A stretch of 64,000 nucleotides of DNA from Theobroma cacao (taxonomy: Eukaryota > Streptophyta > Magnoliopsida > Malvales > Malvaceae), in the NCBI RefSeq assembly GCF_000208745.1, contig NC_030858.1, positions 3,561,888-3,625,887 on the forward strand, read 5' to 3'. Below, one piece after another: positions 23,901-37,400 of this stretch. Position 1 is the stretch's first letter, and each line of letters starts with the position of its first letter. Position numbers and translations under genes: made by a program. The notes beneath the pieces were generated by a model that saw nothing but the letters and a program-made list of their open reading frames with translations, had not been told where the DNA came from and did no database searches.

Positions 23901-24056
23901 GGAAATGGTACTGGGGTAGATGATTTGGATGGTGAAGTTATAAAGGAAGATTGTCTCCAAGTGACAAGGCTCCCTGATGGAAAGCTTAGTGACTGGGAAG
24001 CAAGAAGATACGGCTCAATGGCTGCTCGGCTTCTACGAGACATCAAGATAACTTAA
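20912..24056 (+). CDS. METTL21-type protein-lysine methyltransferase family
   Basis: Nine exons: 20912-20925, 21012-21078, 21639-21704, 22090-22183, 22299-22415, 22681-22781, 23151-23225, 23328-23420 and 23712-24056 (TAA), all in phase, 323 residues. The first exon encodes only four whole codons. Features of the seven-beta-strand METTL21/Methyltransf_16 family are clear: GTTVWDSSMVFTKFL, SAM-binding motif I RVIELGAGCGVAGFG (about 67-81), acidic post-I region GCDVVSTDQ, AELDWG, and the DxxY-type GTDVVYAEHLL (D152-Y155). The C-terminal exon adds an acidic, lysine-rich tail not typical of the animal enzymes. It ends in LPDGKLSDWEARRYGSMAARLL, which looks like a conserved plant extension. Substrate is unknown; family members methylate chaperones and translation factors in the cytosol. 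Confidence 0.9.
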
Positions 24057-24072
24057 ATTTTCAGGTCTTCTA

Positions 24073-24212
24073 ATTTGTTAAAAAGTTTCTTTACTTTTAT
24101 ATTTGTACGTATGGGTTGATGCGCAATTGTACATCCTCATTTGTTAAAAAGTTTCTCTACGTTTATATTTCCACGTATGGGTTGATGCGCAATCGGACAT
24201 CCTCATTTGTTA
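24073..24212. repeat. 66-bp tandem repeat in 3' UTR of the methyltransferase
   Basis: A 66-base unit beginning ATTTGTTA occurs at 24073 and 24139, with a third partial start at 24205. The two full units contain GTATGGGTTGATGCGCAAT and differ at only a few positions, so this is a recent duplication just 3' of the stop codon. Confidence 0.92.
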
Positions 24213-25522
24213 CATTAAGGAAAAATGACATGGCATATACATATATTTAGTTACTTAATTCCTTTTCATGTAAAATCAAGTAGGTACCAAAATCCTATTA
24301 TATTTGGTTTATATTAAGCTCAGCAAATAATGCTTGAAGAGGAAGATAATAGCTTGCTAAATTCTGCATGTGTTACTACTTACGATGTAACATGAAATAA
24401 ACCCATCATGTTGGAACCATCTAAATGACAATGGTCTGTTGTACTTGAATATATACAGTGGAAGTGTTACAATCCTAGACACCCCTGATCATACTTTTCT
24501 TTTAGCATCTGTGAATAAAGTTATTCTATCATATGAAACCTCCTGTTATGTTGTTAATTTAGATTATTCTTGTTTTGCCTGCAGATCCACAGATGACTCC
24601 CTACACCTGTTTTCGTGTACTTGCGCATCATTTGTTGTGGAGATGGAAGGTTATCTGTAGGAAGTAGAACTCTGCGGTCTCAGGCGGGTAACTCGGCCAA
24701 TGGACTGGTCTATAGGCATATATGAGGAAAATGAAAATTTTTCTGTTTGAATATTTAAGTTCTATAAGTGTCCTATTAGACGCAATATAATTGCCTCTGA
24801 AATTTGATTTAATAACGCATTATATTACCCTTTCTAGAAGGACACAGTTTCAGATCAAATCCTGTTGAAATTGCATCGAGGAAAATGTGTTCTATGGATG
24901 AGTTGGACCAATTCAGGCTTTATTAGTCTTATTCATTAGTAGACATGGGGTCAGGAATTGATTTCTTTCCAAGATAGTGCCTGTATGGCAATAAAAAAAT
25001 TGGATAAATAGTTTTTCCTCAAACAGAATAGAACCCTGCAACTGACATTATTTAGTGCATAATAACCTTTTGTTTAACTTCTTTTTATTTCCAAACAAGA
25101 AAGAGAAAAAGAGTAAAATGTAGTTAATACGACTGTCTTCCATTAATGCATTAATGCTTTTATTTACATTAGAAGGAAAAAATAATGACAATAATAATAT
25201 TAATAAAACAAAAAGTAGTACAGTGGCTGTCTTCCATTTGGGTGGCGTTATACAACTAGAAGACCAGATCCACCACTCTTAGACCAAAAGGGAAAGAAAT
25301 TTTTCCCACTCAACTGCGGACGAGCAGTTGCCTTTTTACAGAATATCAGTACGTCAAAAGCACTAATGGTACAAAAGCAATCATAGCACAGTTCTAAAAC
25401 AACACCTATTTCCAAACTTAATCAGGCATTTCATCACTTTGAATTGATGTTGCATGAGTTTACATTCGTCGCAGAAGTCACACATCCGCCCAACGAACTA
25501 TTGGTCAAAGGAACCGAAACTT
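24213..25522. other. Convergent intergenic region
   Basis: Lies between the methyltransferase and SMU2 stop codons, which face each other. It should hold both 3' UTRs, and the part 24440-24720 could be a longer or alternative 3' UTR exon of the methyltransferase. No coding gene is recognised. Confidence 0.55.
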
Positions 25523-28500
25523 TTAACCTGAGATCCGAAGCTTCTTTCCAGGTTGCACATCATCATTATGATGTCCACCTTCACCACCTGAATCTTTCTC
25601 CATCTTCTTTCTGGCCAGTATTTTATTAATCTTATGCAGCTCATTGTTGAGCTTCTGGTCCTTGTTCTGCTTTCTTGTCTTCCTTCCATCTTGCATCTTC
25701 ACACCAAACTGGAAAGCAGCCTTTGGCATTGCTTCCTTCTGCTCATTGTATGTTGCCCATTCCTCTTCTGTTTCAAAGTCCCACCTATGAAGACGACCCT
25801 TTGCCTGTCCAAATTATTTCAACATTATAATCACCATCAATACTATTAATTCAGACCAAAACTAAATGAAGAATAACTTTCAATTTAGGGGTAAGAAAAA
25901 AGCTTACTCGTCCTCCCATATCCATTTTCGACAAGTCATCTTCATCGTCACTGTCAACAATCTCACGGTTGTACTCCTGATAGCCAGGATAACATTCAGA
26001 GTAACTCTCAGATATGAAATTCGGATCCTTCTCACGAGCATCCTTCTCCCTCAATTGTTGAAGCCTTTGATCATCCCGCTTGAACACAGATCCCAACCCT
26101 CGATCCTTCTCTTCTTGAGTCATGAACCGTGGATCCTGTGGAATGTTCAATCCTGCTTGTACATCATAACCTTGCATGTTGGCCTGAAGGTATTGCTCAG
26201 GGTAAGCCATTTGCTCAGTATATTGGTAGTCCTGCCACTCACCCTGGTATCCACCAGCCAAAGCCTGTGTTTGCAAGGCATCATATCCACTCTGAAACCA
26301 AACAGTCAAAACAGAATACAGAATAATTCAGCAAAAGGACATAAGAACTTAATTTTAACAAAAATTCAGTAGCTAAACATGAATGGCAAGCTTAATTTTA
26401 ACCATTTGATCTCCAAACATATTCTATAACACTTCAATTTCTACCTTTTGCACATCTGTTTCCCCTGCATCCAGCAAAGGATGAATGATATCTAAAAAAA
26501 ACTTACCAGTTCTTGCCATTCTTGAGGAGCAGCAGAGGGTTGCACTGGACCATAAGCAGGTTCAGCAAAATATGAAACTCGTTCCTTATGTCGAGGCGAC
26601 TCTTCCATATCCTCTGAGAGAGGGCTTGGGTTCATGTCCTTCCTGGGACTATCATAGTCAATACCATCCCCCACAAATATGTCATCCTCTTCTGCTCTAG
26701 CAACAGTTGGGCCCTGCTTCTCTCTCGAATCAAGATAATTTTTCCTAGGAGGGGGTGGAGGCGGTGGCAAAATTTCCTTTTCAGTTCTACCATTAGACAT
26801 TCCACCATTAGGCTTTGATGGCTTGTCCTCTTCATCATATTCATTTCCCAAAGCCAAAACCTTCCCTAAAATGAGAAAAATGAAAATATTAGTTATAGGA
26901 ATAAAAAGATATATATTAAACGCAAATAACAGAAAAGTAACATATGATCACAAATAAAAACAACATGCAACAATACGGTTGTTGATCCAACACCTAATCC
27001 TATCTTAGAAAGTTAGCCTCCAACTTTTAATAGACAAATAAATATAGCAAACACCTTTGGCATCTCTTTCCTTCTTTTTCTTCTTCAGAACCTTCCCAGA
27101 TGATCCAAGGCGAAGATATGACAGAATTTTAGCAATTCGATCTAGCACAGAACCGTCAACACTGACAGTAACCATTTCCTGCACAAGAGATATAAAATCA
27201 AAATCAGAGACACCATCTAGCATAAAATGGAAATTCCCAATAAGGATATACAGACATCTGGCACTGGACAGTCAGCTTTACTCCTATGCAAGGTGGTTGG
27301 AATGTCATTCGAATATCCACCCTCCTGAAACAAATAAGGGGAAAAATTAGGTCAGGAAATTGGAATTATAGAATTAAAATTATGAACACTCAACAAAGCT
27401 ATTCATGAAAAGTTGGCACAATTATAGTCTCAAATCCTCGTCAAGTAACTTCAAATGAAGTATCTAAAATAGATTTTTTTCTCTCTTCAAAGTTGAACAA
27501 TCATTTGAGTTGTAAGCAGCAAGTGAACCCAGCTTAAGATCCAAAACATTAAGTGAAACAGTTATACAATAAGGAAAATGTTACAGGCAGTCATGCCTTT
27601 CAGGATACGCCGTTCCCAGCACATGATAGCGTGCAAGTATGCTTGTTAACATGGACCAATCACACCAGTGAATGCTCAAGGTTCATCTGTGGCAAAAGTA
27701 CCCAGAGCACCCCTCTTAAAATAATTAGAACACAATAGAAAACTGCACTAGGCTTACCATGTTAAAAATAAATGCCATTCGACCAGGAAGAAACATTTCA
27801 TTTGTCTTCATTACAGTCTGAGGCTTCACTATCCATTGATACACTGACTGAGAAAAGGAGAAAGGTATCCATATTGAGTAGTTCTCCAAAGCAATAAACA
27901 AACAAATTTCTCTAAAAAAAATTGGAAACATTATTCCACAACACAACATCTGAAGAAGTTGTTGCACCTTAGCAGTGGCTGTGCGAAATGATATTTGTTG
28001 GTCTTCCTTTGATTTTCTGTCAGAAAAACAATGGTTTGTTAATAAAGTAATTACAAGATTATTAGTTACACAATTAACAGACAACTTAGGCCATTAATTC
28101 ATACAAAAGTATAATGCTAGGACATGAACTAACAGAACTGAACACTGTACTTCATATTAATAAGACTTCTTAGGGATAAAAAAGTCGATGCTCTTCTAAT
28201 AAAATGACAGTATATTTAGCTCATACACTAAATAAGCAGATGCTAAACATAAGGCTGATCTGTAAGCTTTGTACTAGCTCATAGAAAACTCATACATTGG
28301 TTTCCTTTGACATGCAATCGGATTAAATTTAATTACCTTGACTTTCCGTCACCATCTTCTCCAGCATCTGGCTTCTTATCAATCTCGCTCCTCACTTTAT
28401 TAAGCAAAGCATAATCCAACCCTTTGACCAAATGCGTGTGTTCCACATCACCTGAACAATACAGACGCAGACATCAATTAAAACAGCTAGCAGTTAAACA

Positions 28501-29082
28501 ACAGCACCAATTTCCCCCAGCAAAGCCAAAAACTATACATTACGGGAATCATATCAATTAAATTATCAAATTTCTCAAGTTATAACAGCTGGAAGCCACG
28601 CACCTCCAAGGTACTTGCTCTTCTCGATGGATATCTTATGAGCATCAGCTGACCTAAAAATAGTCATACAAAAATAATTACTAGGAGGAAAGCAACTAAA
28701 AAATATGTAAAATGCAATACAAAAGCTGCATCAACTTATGGATGAAAATAAAAAAAAGCAGAATCTCACCGAAGATCGACGGTTCCAGGAGGAGCAACAG
28801 CATGAAAAGAACCTAATTCAGTTGGTTCATAATCTGGATTTTGATCCTCTCTTCGCTCCTTAGCTCTGTCTCTGTACTTTGGCTGCTCTGGCTCTTCCGC
28901 TTTCTCCTCTCTGCACAAATTACCAATTCAATTCTATCCCACCAAAATTCATGGAAAAAACCACCTCTAAAATTCACTTTTTCTGATGCTTAAAATGTAA
29001 GTGAAGCATTGGCTAAGAAAGCGAGGAATACTTACTTACGACGAGCAATTTTCTCCTTGTAGTATTTCTTGGAGGAAGACAT
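25523..29082 (-). CDS. SMU2: Splicing factor SMU2 / RED homologue
   Basis: Eleven exons: 29082-29036, 28910-28770, 28653-28604, 28451-28337, 28016-27968, 27847-27758, 27324-27256, 27178-27055, 26865-26507, 26291-25908 and 25804-25523 (TAA). All are in phase, 569 residues. The N-terminus MSSSKKYYKEKIARR continues to RDRAKERREDQNPDYEPTE and HLVKGLDYALLNKVRSEID, the conserved RED N-terminal block. The middle holds GGYSNDIPTTLHRSKADCPVP and VLDRIAKILSYLRLGSSGKV. The C-terminal block has RLHRWDFETEEEWATYNEQK and ends in a basic tail. A proline run and acidic linkers fill exon 9. RED/SMU2 partners SMU1 in the spliceosomal B complex and affects splice-site choice in the nucleus. The exon 7 donor GTCTGT is weak but the frame and the family sequence (PVPD then EMVTVSVDGS) support it. 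Confidence 0.94.
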
Positions 29083-29938
29083 TGATTAAAAGTTTTCAGT
29101 TTGTTACAAATAATCAGGATTCGAAGCCAGTGAATCGACGATTATTGGAGTTTAGGGCTTCTAATTTTTAATATTTTCTCTAGTTAGGGTTTTAGAGGAT
29201 TGGGAATGAAGACGTCAGCCTCTAAGGAGCGAATACGGATTTGGAGTGAGCTGGGAGGAAGGAAGGAGTGTTAAATTACACAAATACCCTCATAATTGAA
29301 TATTGGGCCAATGGGCTTTGGGTCGGTTAGTTGAAGAGCGGAGCCGCCAGTGCGCCACTTGTTTTCTTCGTCCAAACGCAGCGTTTTGCTTTCTTTATTT
29401 TATCCAAATCTGATGTTTGAGTCCAAATTCTACAATGTCCCTTAGTTGAGAGATGCCGTCTCTTATAACTCGTCACCCTTTATTTTATTTTAACTTAAGT
29501 TTTTCAGATGTGATCATGATTAAACTACAGCTTAATATGTGTCTTAATGATGGATACTTAAATTACATTTTACTTGTGAGCACTAGTGGTAATTTTCTAA
29601 ATTAATCGAATATTTTAGAAATACCATAGCTAACACACTTTTATTATTTATTGTACATTAATTATACATCGAATTTATGGACTTGACGGCGAAAAGAAAG
29701 AGAGGGGGAAAAGGACTTAGAATTATCTTTCTAATATTCTATATTTGATTACCTAAGGGTAAGGACCGACTCCATGATGATGATTGCAAGGTAACATATG
29801 TCTAATTGAACTGGAAGCTGTTGCATCTTTCAGAAAGAGACACGGCAAGACATTGAAGGTACCGCCTGCCAAAGTTAATGCTATCAAAGTTAAGTTATAT
29901 AAAGTTATAATCTTTGACATAATCCGTATAGATTCCCA
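29083..29938. promoter_or_regulatory. Divergent promoter between SMU2 and GDSL lipase
   Basis: About 850 bases separate the two start codons. On the plus strand TATATAAAG at 29896-29904 lies only 35 bases before the lipase ATG, so either the leader is very short or this TATA is not the one used. The SMU2 side has no evident TATA box. Confidence 0.5.
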
Positions 29939-31525
29939 ATGGCAAAGCTAATCTCCTACATAAATTTCTTCAAAGTCTCTGTAATTCTATTATTGTCGAC
30001 TACCTCCAGGTGTTTTGGTACCCCGCTAGAGAAGGGTAGTGCGCTGTTCATTTTTGGAGACTCTACCGTCGATCCTGGCAACAACAATTACATCAACACC
30101 ATCCCTGAAAACAGAGCACATTACAAGCCGTATGGGCAGAATGGCTTCTTTGCAGAACCAACAGGGCGATTCTCAGATGGTCGTGTGATAGTGGATTATG
30201 TTGGTATGAGATCACGGTTATAACAGGATTTTTTGGTTTGTAATTTTGTTTTGACTGCTCCATGAACTTGCTTCCTTTTGCATTTGCAGCCGAGTATGCA
30301 AAGTTGCCTCTGATTCCTCCATTTCTACAACCTTCTGCTGATTTTACCAGTGGTGCTAACTTTGCCTCAGGTGGGGGTGGGGTTCTTCCTGAGACCAATC
30401 AGGGCTTGGTAAGGAACTCAGGATTCTATTTCTGTAACGGGTCAGGGAAAAAAACACAGATTTTTCTATTGTTTCTTTGAACATGTTATTCTGCTCTTTA
30501 TCAGGTGATTGATCTTCCTACACAACTAAAGAATTTTGAGGAGGTGCAAAAATCATTAGTAGAAAAGTTAGGAGAAGCACAGACGAAAGAGCTTATATCA
30601 GAAGCAGTTTATTTCATCAGTATTGGAAGCAATGATTATATGGGTGGTTATCTAGGTAATCCAAAAATGCAAGAATTTTATCCTCCTGAAGCGTATGTTG
30701 GAATGGTCATCGGGAACTTGACCCAAACACTTCAAGTAAGCGCCCTCCACACCCCAATTAAGCTTTTTAACTTCGATACTTCGCTCTGACTCTAGCCAGT
30801 ATCTTAGCTACTTTTTTTAACACCATTCGTATTTTTTTTTTTTTAAATCAGGTGCTGTACGAGAAAGGAGCAAGAAAATTTGGCTTTCTAAGCTTGTCTC
30901 CACTAGGCTGCTTACCAGCCCTTAGAGCATTGAACTTCAAAGACAACGAAGGCAAATGTCTTGAAGCAGCTAGCGCCCTTGCACGAGCACATAACGATGC
31001 TTTAAACGCTGTCCTCACGAACCTTGAACATATATTACCAGGCCTCAAATACTGCAATTCTAATTTCTATGAATGGCTAGACGACAGAATGAATAATCCC
31101 TCAAAGTATGGTGAGTCTGCTTAATCCGAGTGCAATGACGTGTTTTTTCTAATGTAGCTAGCATTCACTACTCCCATGTGTCCCGTTCCTCATCACTCTG
31201 TAATCATAAATCATTCTCCTTTCATCGTACAGGTTTCAAGGATGGAGTAAATGCTTGCTGTGGAACCGGACCATACGGGGGTGTTTTCACCTGCGGAGGC
31301 ACAAAGAATGTCAAAGACTACCAGTTGTGCGACAATGCAGATGATCATGTCTGGTGGGACTCTTTCCATCCCACTGAGAGAATCCACGAGCAATTCGCAA
31401 AGGCGCTATGGAGCGGACATCCTTCCTCTGTTGGGCCATACAACCTCGAAGATCTCTTCTTCAACAAGGAAAAGCTTACAATTGCTGATATAGTTGATTC
31501 CCCAGAAACAGACCCGTTTCAGTAA
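29939..31525 (+). CDS. GDSL esterase/lipase, GLIP-like, secreted
   Basis: Five exons: 29939-30203, 30290-30408, 30505-30735, 30852-31110 and 31233-31525 (TAA), all in phase, 388 residues. A hydrophobic N-terminus (FFKVSVILLLS) predicts a signal peptide and secretion. Block I is FIFGDSTVDPGNNNY with the nucleophile Ser42. The Asn/Gly blocks follow (GANFASGGGGVLP, ISIGSNDY), and block V is WWDSFHPTE with Asp334 and His337, so the catalytic residues are complete. The five-exon structure is typical of plant GDSL enzymes. The closest group I can suggest is the GLIP1-5 clade (PPYGQ-type and RFSDGRVIVDYVAEYAKLPLIPP). These are apoplastic esterases, several linked to pathogen response, but the substrate is not predictable. 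Confidence 0.93.
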
Positions 31526-33440
31526 TTTCCCGGGCATGGCCCTGCACGATGGTTTCCTAACTTTCCTCAGGATGCAAGGTCAATGGTTTTCCAATGAGTC
31601 TGGTTTGCAATTTGGACCCGATTGTTTTGGCAGGCAAAAGCTTGGGTCGTGGCTAAGCAGGAAGCCCACATCATGAATAAAGAAAGATTAGTCATCTAAG
31701 CAATGCCCTTGCAATCATGATGCGTCCTCCTGAATAATGTACGCCATTCGACACAATGGTCGGTTAATAACGCAAATGCTTTGCTTTACTAGTCCTAATT
31801 TGCAACCCAAAGTAGAAGCTAGTTAAACTCTTTAAATCGCACTCCACCTGAAACTCGTGCAAAGCAAATTTTATGAATCAGAATTTCCAAAGTTGAGTAA
31901 AAGCTATCGACCCCGTAACTGGATATGTGAAACAAATTAAGTGCTCGGAGAATTCCATGTAGCAGTGGCATCATCTTCATACATGTCAAATCGTCAATTC
32001 ATTGACTAGTAACCCCCCATAATTTTGCACGTGCTGAACGAGGGGAAAATTTAAAAACCTTCAAAATGAACAATCAAACTAAAATTATTTAATCAGCTCA
32101 ATAATTGAGCACATGGCGGTATATACCCCAGCTTCAAGCATCCTTTATAAAGATAGACAAGATACTCAATACAGCCAACAGCGACAGGCCACATTGCTTT
32201 GAGCCACCAACTCCGTTCCAACCGCCCTGGAAAACAAAGTCGTATTTCATACACTTGGTGCCTATGAAAAGCCTATCTAGCAAGACAAAAGCTTCTAACA
32301 AATATAAATCGAAAGCCAGCATTGTTTAAGTGACATATACACCTAATTCTTGTACGATCCCTCCTATAGTTTTACTATTACAATTGGTCTAGGTTGAATT
32401 TCCATGCCAATCTAGAATCGTAGGTTCATTAAGTATTTTACGGCAAATCTAACAAAGTAAGTTGATTCCACAATTTGCAGAAATAATTGATACTCCTGTT
32501 CCATTGGAAACATCATTTAATGGGATTGAAAAGATCAAAAATAGAAATGCACTGAAAAGAGAAATGTCACCCTCAGTTAGATTATACTACATAATTTTTC
32601 TTTTTGTGTCTTTTTTTTTTTTTAACCATCAGAGTTAAAGTTACATTTTCAATCTCGTGTGTTAGCCAACATGTGGCTCTGAATCTTGTGATTTTTTTTT
32701 CCTCAATGTGAATGACAATGAAATATGGGTAGCTTGCAATTTGCAACTTTCGAAAGTTATATTAAATTGACAGTTAGAACAGAGCTGCAGTCGTGGAAGC
32801 AACTGTGTGAAACAACAGCTAGGAATTGGCTTTGATTGCACAGACTTTACATTACAAGTTCACAACTATCATTTATTTATTTACATTAATACTAGTTTTA
32901 CAAAAAAAAAAAAGTGAAAATTTTTGCATGCATATTTGGCAAAATTTGGTACAAGCGGGTGATGGTACACACCACACAGCCAAGAAAGTCAAATTGAAAG
33001 AACCGCTTTTTGAGTCCAATTGAGTTGAGCCGGGTCACATGCTTTTGGTGGTTACACCTCGCATAAAGCTAATAAAATCTGCTCATTCAGCCACGTCACC
33101 CATCTTTTTATTGTCACCAAATTACCAACTCCAATTCAACTGCAGACCAATCCTCCAAGCCCAAAGGAAAGCAGGCAAGCTAGCTTTGCCAAAACCATAC
33201 TTAAACCATCTTTCAACCATTTTTATTAACCCTAATAATTACCACTTTAACTGTGCTTATTTTGCAAGTAGTTAAATATATGATAAATTAAAATGTTTAA
33301 TGTATCATTTAATTCTCTCAAAGATTTTGTGATCTTTAAGCATTGGCAATGCTTATTTACAAAAAAAAGAGGTGAAAATAATTGACTCATCATTTTTAAC
33401 ACATGTTGTGTTCCCATTGTGAAGCAATAGAACTATTCCA
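31526..33440. other. Intergenic, 3' UTR of GDSL gene then AT-rich spacer
   Basis: The first few hundred bases are likely the lipase 3' UTR. The rest has no recognisable gene on either strand and no clear repeat. Confidence 0.5.
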
Positions 33441-33442
33441 AG

Positions 33443-33450
33443 ATATAAAT
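33443..33450 (+). promoter_or_regulatory. Possible TATA box of the SAC gene
   Basis: TATAAATA lies about 950 bases before the SAC start codon, ahead of a pyrimidine- and AAC-rich stretch (33650-33800) that looks like a plant 5' leader. A possible leader donor is AATAAG|gtaatt near 34238. This is inferred. Confidence 0.3.
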
Positions 33451-34400
33451 AAGGCTGTTAACCGACTAATTGAGTCGGTCTCATAAATTAATCAACCTAG
33501 GTCAGCGGAGAAAAATCAAATCAAATCCCCATATAATTGCCCAACAGATGTTAATTAAAAAAAAGAAATAATATTCATATACCATAAGGTAAATATAATA
33601 TGTGGATGTAGCGATCACCGAAGTTTGTGGTTTTCATTTGTTCTTCTTTGGATCTGAAGAAGAAGAGAGAGAACTCCCTTTTTTCCGTTTTTCTTTTTCT
33701 TTTTTTTTCTTATTATATCTTAAAACACGACATCATCATCATCAAAAAAACATTTCAACAACAACAAAAACAAAAAAACAGCTGCAATAAAGCTAAGCAA
33801 CAATAACATCATCAATAATATTAGCATAGCAGCTATCTTTCCGTCTCAAAATTTTTTTTCTCGAACCTGCGAAAATCTATTTTATTTTTATTTTTATTTT
33901 ACGCTCGATCTTCTCTTCTCGCTGCGCAAAATAAAAGCACGATTTACTTGCTTTTATTTTTGTAAAATAAATATAATTTTTTTATTTATTTGATCTTTAT
34001 AATTCCGGTTGTAATTGAAGAAGATCACGAATTCTCACGCGTTTGGGAAAGTTTGGGAAAATTTCGGGTTTCGCATTTGTTTTTGTTTGGTCGTGAATGG
34101 AAAGATAGTCGGAACTGGAATAAGGAGAGGTAAAAAGTATATAGCTGAGTTTCCATTTCATTTCGAAGATGCTGTATTTGAAGCAGCCAAACTCCATTTT
34201 ATGCAAAGGAGGAGCGATTGTGATTTGGCAAGAATAAGGTAATTCCGGAATAAGTTTTGTATATTTTCTCTCAAACGGAAACAAGAAATTAAAGAAAAAA
34301 ATCCGTCCTTAGTGCATGCTCTTTTGATAAATTCCCTGAGCCTGGGGCTCGGGGAGATCTGAAGCCAGAAATTGAAGACGAAAAAAATAAAAAGCTTATC

Positions 34401-37400
34401 ATGGAATCATCCGCAGCAGAAAATTGTAATGATGTTAACAATAATGAGAGCTCCTCCCAATCTCAAACTTCTACGTGTATGCAGAAATTCAGACTCTACG
34501 AAACTCGATCGGTACTTCTTCTTTTACTTCTATTTTCATTTTATTATTCTTTCTGTTCACTTTGATCTCATTAGTTTTTGTTGTTAATAACTTAATTTAG
34601 ATGTAATTTTACTTAAAATAGCATTGCTTTAATTTTGAACTATTAAATTCAGTGGCTAAATTTTATTGACTGGTAGCATTGTGATATTGTGTACAGAACT
34701 TTTATATGATTGGAAGGGATAAGAGTAGAACTTATTGGAGAGTGTTAAAGATTGACCGGCTTGATCCTACTGAGCTCAACATTCGCGAAGATTCTACCTC
34801 ATATACGGAGGGTGAATGTTTTGAATTGTTGAGGCGAATACATGAAGGAAATAAATCCACTGGTGGATTGAAATTCGTTACGGTCTGTTATGGAATTGTC
34901 GGTACGGATGATGAAAATTTTGTAATGACTTTTTTAGGGGACTATTAATGTATGTAAATGCTTAGCTAATTATATAATTTTCTTGTGTTTTAGGATTTAT
35001 TAAATTTTTGGGGCCTTACTATATGCTGCTTATTACAAAACGAAGACAGATTGGTGCAATTTGTGGTCACAATGTCTATGCGGTTTCAAAGTGTGAGATG
35101 ATTCCCCTCCCAAATTCAACTGTTAACTCAAGCCTTGCTGACTCTAAGAATGAGAACAGGTCTTCTTCTATTCTGTATGCTAATATACTTTGTCTACTGC
35201 TAGGAAGTCATGAATGTTATGCAGAAAGATGTTCTGTTCTGTTCTGTGATTAGTAGAAAGCTACTGGCATGTGATTTTGTCTCTCTATGCTGGTTGTTGA
35301 GCCCTTTGGAATGTCTTTCTTAGCTTCCTTTGTTTTCATTTCTTAAAGCTAAGCATTTTTTCTGCTATGCATTTCATGAGTTTATAATGTGATATTAATT
35401 GTTTCATTTTTTATTTAGATACAAGAAGCTCCTATGCACTGTGGATCTTACACAGAACTTCTTCTTTAGCTATTCATACCATGTAATGTGTAGTCTTCAA
35501 GAAAACTTGTATAATAGTGAACCAGACCAGGTTGCTTATGAAACCATGTTTGTTTGGAATGAGTTCCTGACCCGAGGGATCCGCAATCACCTTCAGAATA
35601 CTCTATGGACGGTTGCATTGGTGTATGGCTTCTTTCAGCAGGTTAAGGATGGTTGCTCATTTGAAGTTATCATTACCTTTTTTATATTTTTTACCAGTTC
35701 TGTTGTGGTCAATAGATGGATGGTTACTATTTCTTTGCAAGCTTCATAGTTTGACATCGGGCTATATGAATGTAGGCCACACTTTCTGTATCTGGACGGG
35801 ATTTCAAACTTACGCTCATTGCGAGACGATCCCGTCACTATGCAGGTACCAGGTAAGAATGCTGTCCCCCATTAGCAGGGAAAAAGCTTAGTTTATTGTT
35901 ATTGTTGTTGTTGTACCTTGTGAGATGAAATCAAACTTGGTTACCCTTACTACTATTCTTATTGTCTGTAATATGGTTATGGAAGGTTAAGGTTTAAACT
36001 TCTTGTTTTAATCTGCATCTGATTTTGCATTTAGGTATCTGAAACGAGGAGTAGATGAAAAAGGCAGAGTAGCCAATGATGTTGAGACAGAGCAGATTGT
36101 CTTTGAGGATGTCCCTGATGGGCTTCCCACACAAATAACTTCCATTGTCCAGAACCGAGGCTCAATCCCACTCTTTTGGTCACAAGAAACCTCACGATTG
36201 AATATTAAACCAGATATCATACGTAAGTGCTTGTAATCTATTAGAGCACTGCAAGTGTTGCTACGGGCATTTTTCTTTTGTTCAAAAAAATAAAAGCACT
36301 GATCCTTTGTCTCTTTATTCAGTGTCAAAGAAGGACCAAAATTATGAAGCAACCAGACTTCATTTCGAAAATCTTGTCGAGAGATATGGCAAGCCTATAA
36401 TTATTTTGAATTTGATTAAGGTAAGTTTAATAATATCACCCTGTATCCCTTTTAGGTCTTTCTACTTGCCTTCATCAGTTTCTTTAGAATCAAGCTGTTC
36501 CATCTTTTTGTTTTCTTTTATTATTTCATAAGCTGCTATATTTAATAAAGATATTGCATGCGGTAGAAAATCTTGAAATAGTACCATTTCTTCAGGAACA
36601 GAGAGGGGAGTTGGGTTGGGGAGTTTGTAGATGTAGCTTCTATGATATGACTGATTTGATAATCAGATTCTATATATGATTGCCTTTGTGTGATGAGCAG
36701 ACACAAGAGAAGAAGCCTCGAGAATCCATTCTTCGTCAAGAGTTTGCAAATGCAATTGATTTTATCAATAAAGATTTGTCGAAAGAGAATCAATTGAGGT
36801 TCCTTCACTGGGATCTGCACAAACATTCTCGGGGGTATATGTCTTAAACTTGTTATTTTGTTCCCTAACTTGTGTGTTATTCCTTTCTCCCCCACTCTAT
36901 CCCTTCCTCTTTGCTCTTTGGTGTTAATTTATTTTTAGTTTTATATTTTGATTCCTAACCAGCACAACTGTTTTTGTTCCTTACAGAAAAGCGACAAATG
37001 TTTTACTCTTTTTGGGCAAAATGGCTGCATATGTATTAACGCTAACAGATTTTTTTTATTGTCGGGTGACATCAGCCTTGAGACCTGAGGAGTGCATGGC
37101 ATGGCCTTATTCTGAGTAAGTTTGTCATATTTCAACAACTACATGTTTCATATATGAAATGTTTGTAAATATGGTTGTAATTAGCTTTTTATTTGCAATT
37201 TTTTGGTGTGGAAAAGTACTTTAACCTACCAAGACATCTTTTTAGATAGGGAATGTAGTCCAGATACCAAACACAATCTCTCTTTCTTCTCACTTACATT
37301 TTTTAACCCCTTCATGGGTTAGGATTTCAAATTTGCAACGTGTTAGATTCTTGCATTAGAGGAATGCTTACTTTGGAATTTTTATCTTATAGTAATGTAA

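Noticed and set aside
34015..34242. 75-codon frame before the SAC start codon
   Set aside because: It does not begin with ATG, is interrupted by a likely leader donor near 34238, and does not join in frame to the SAC coding exons.
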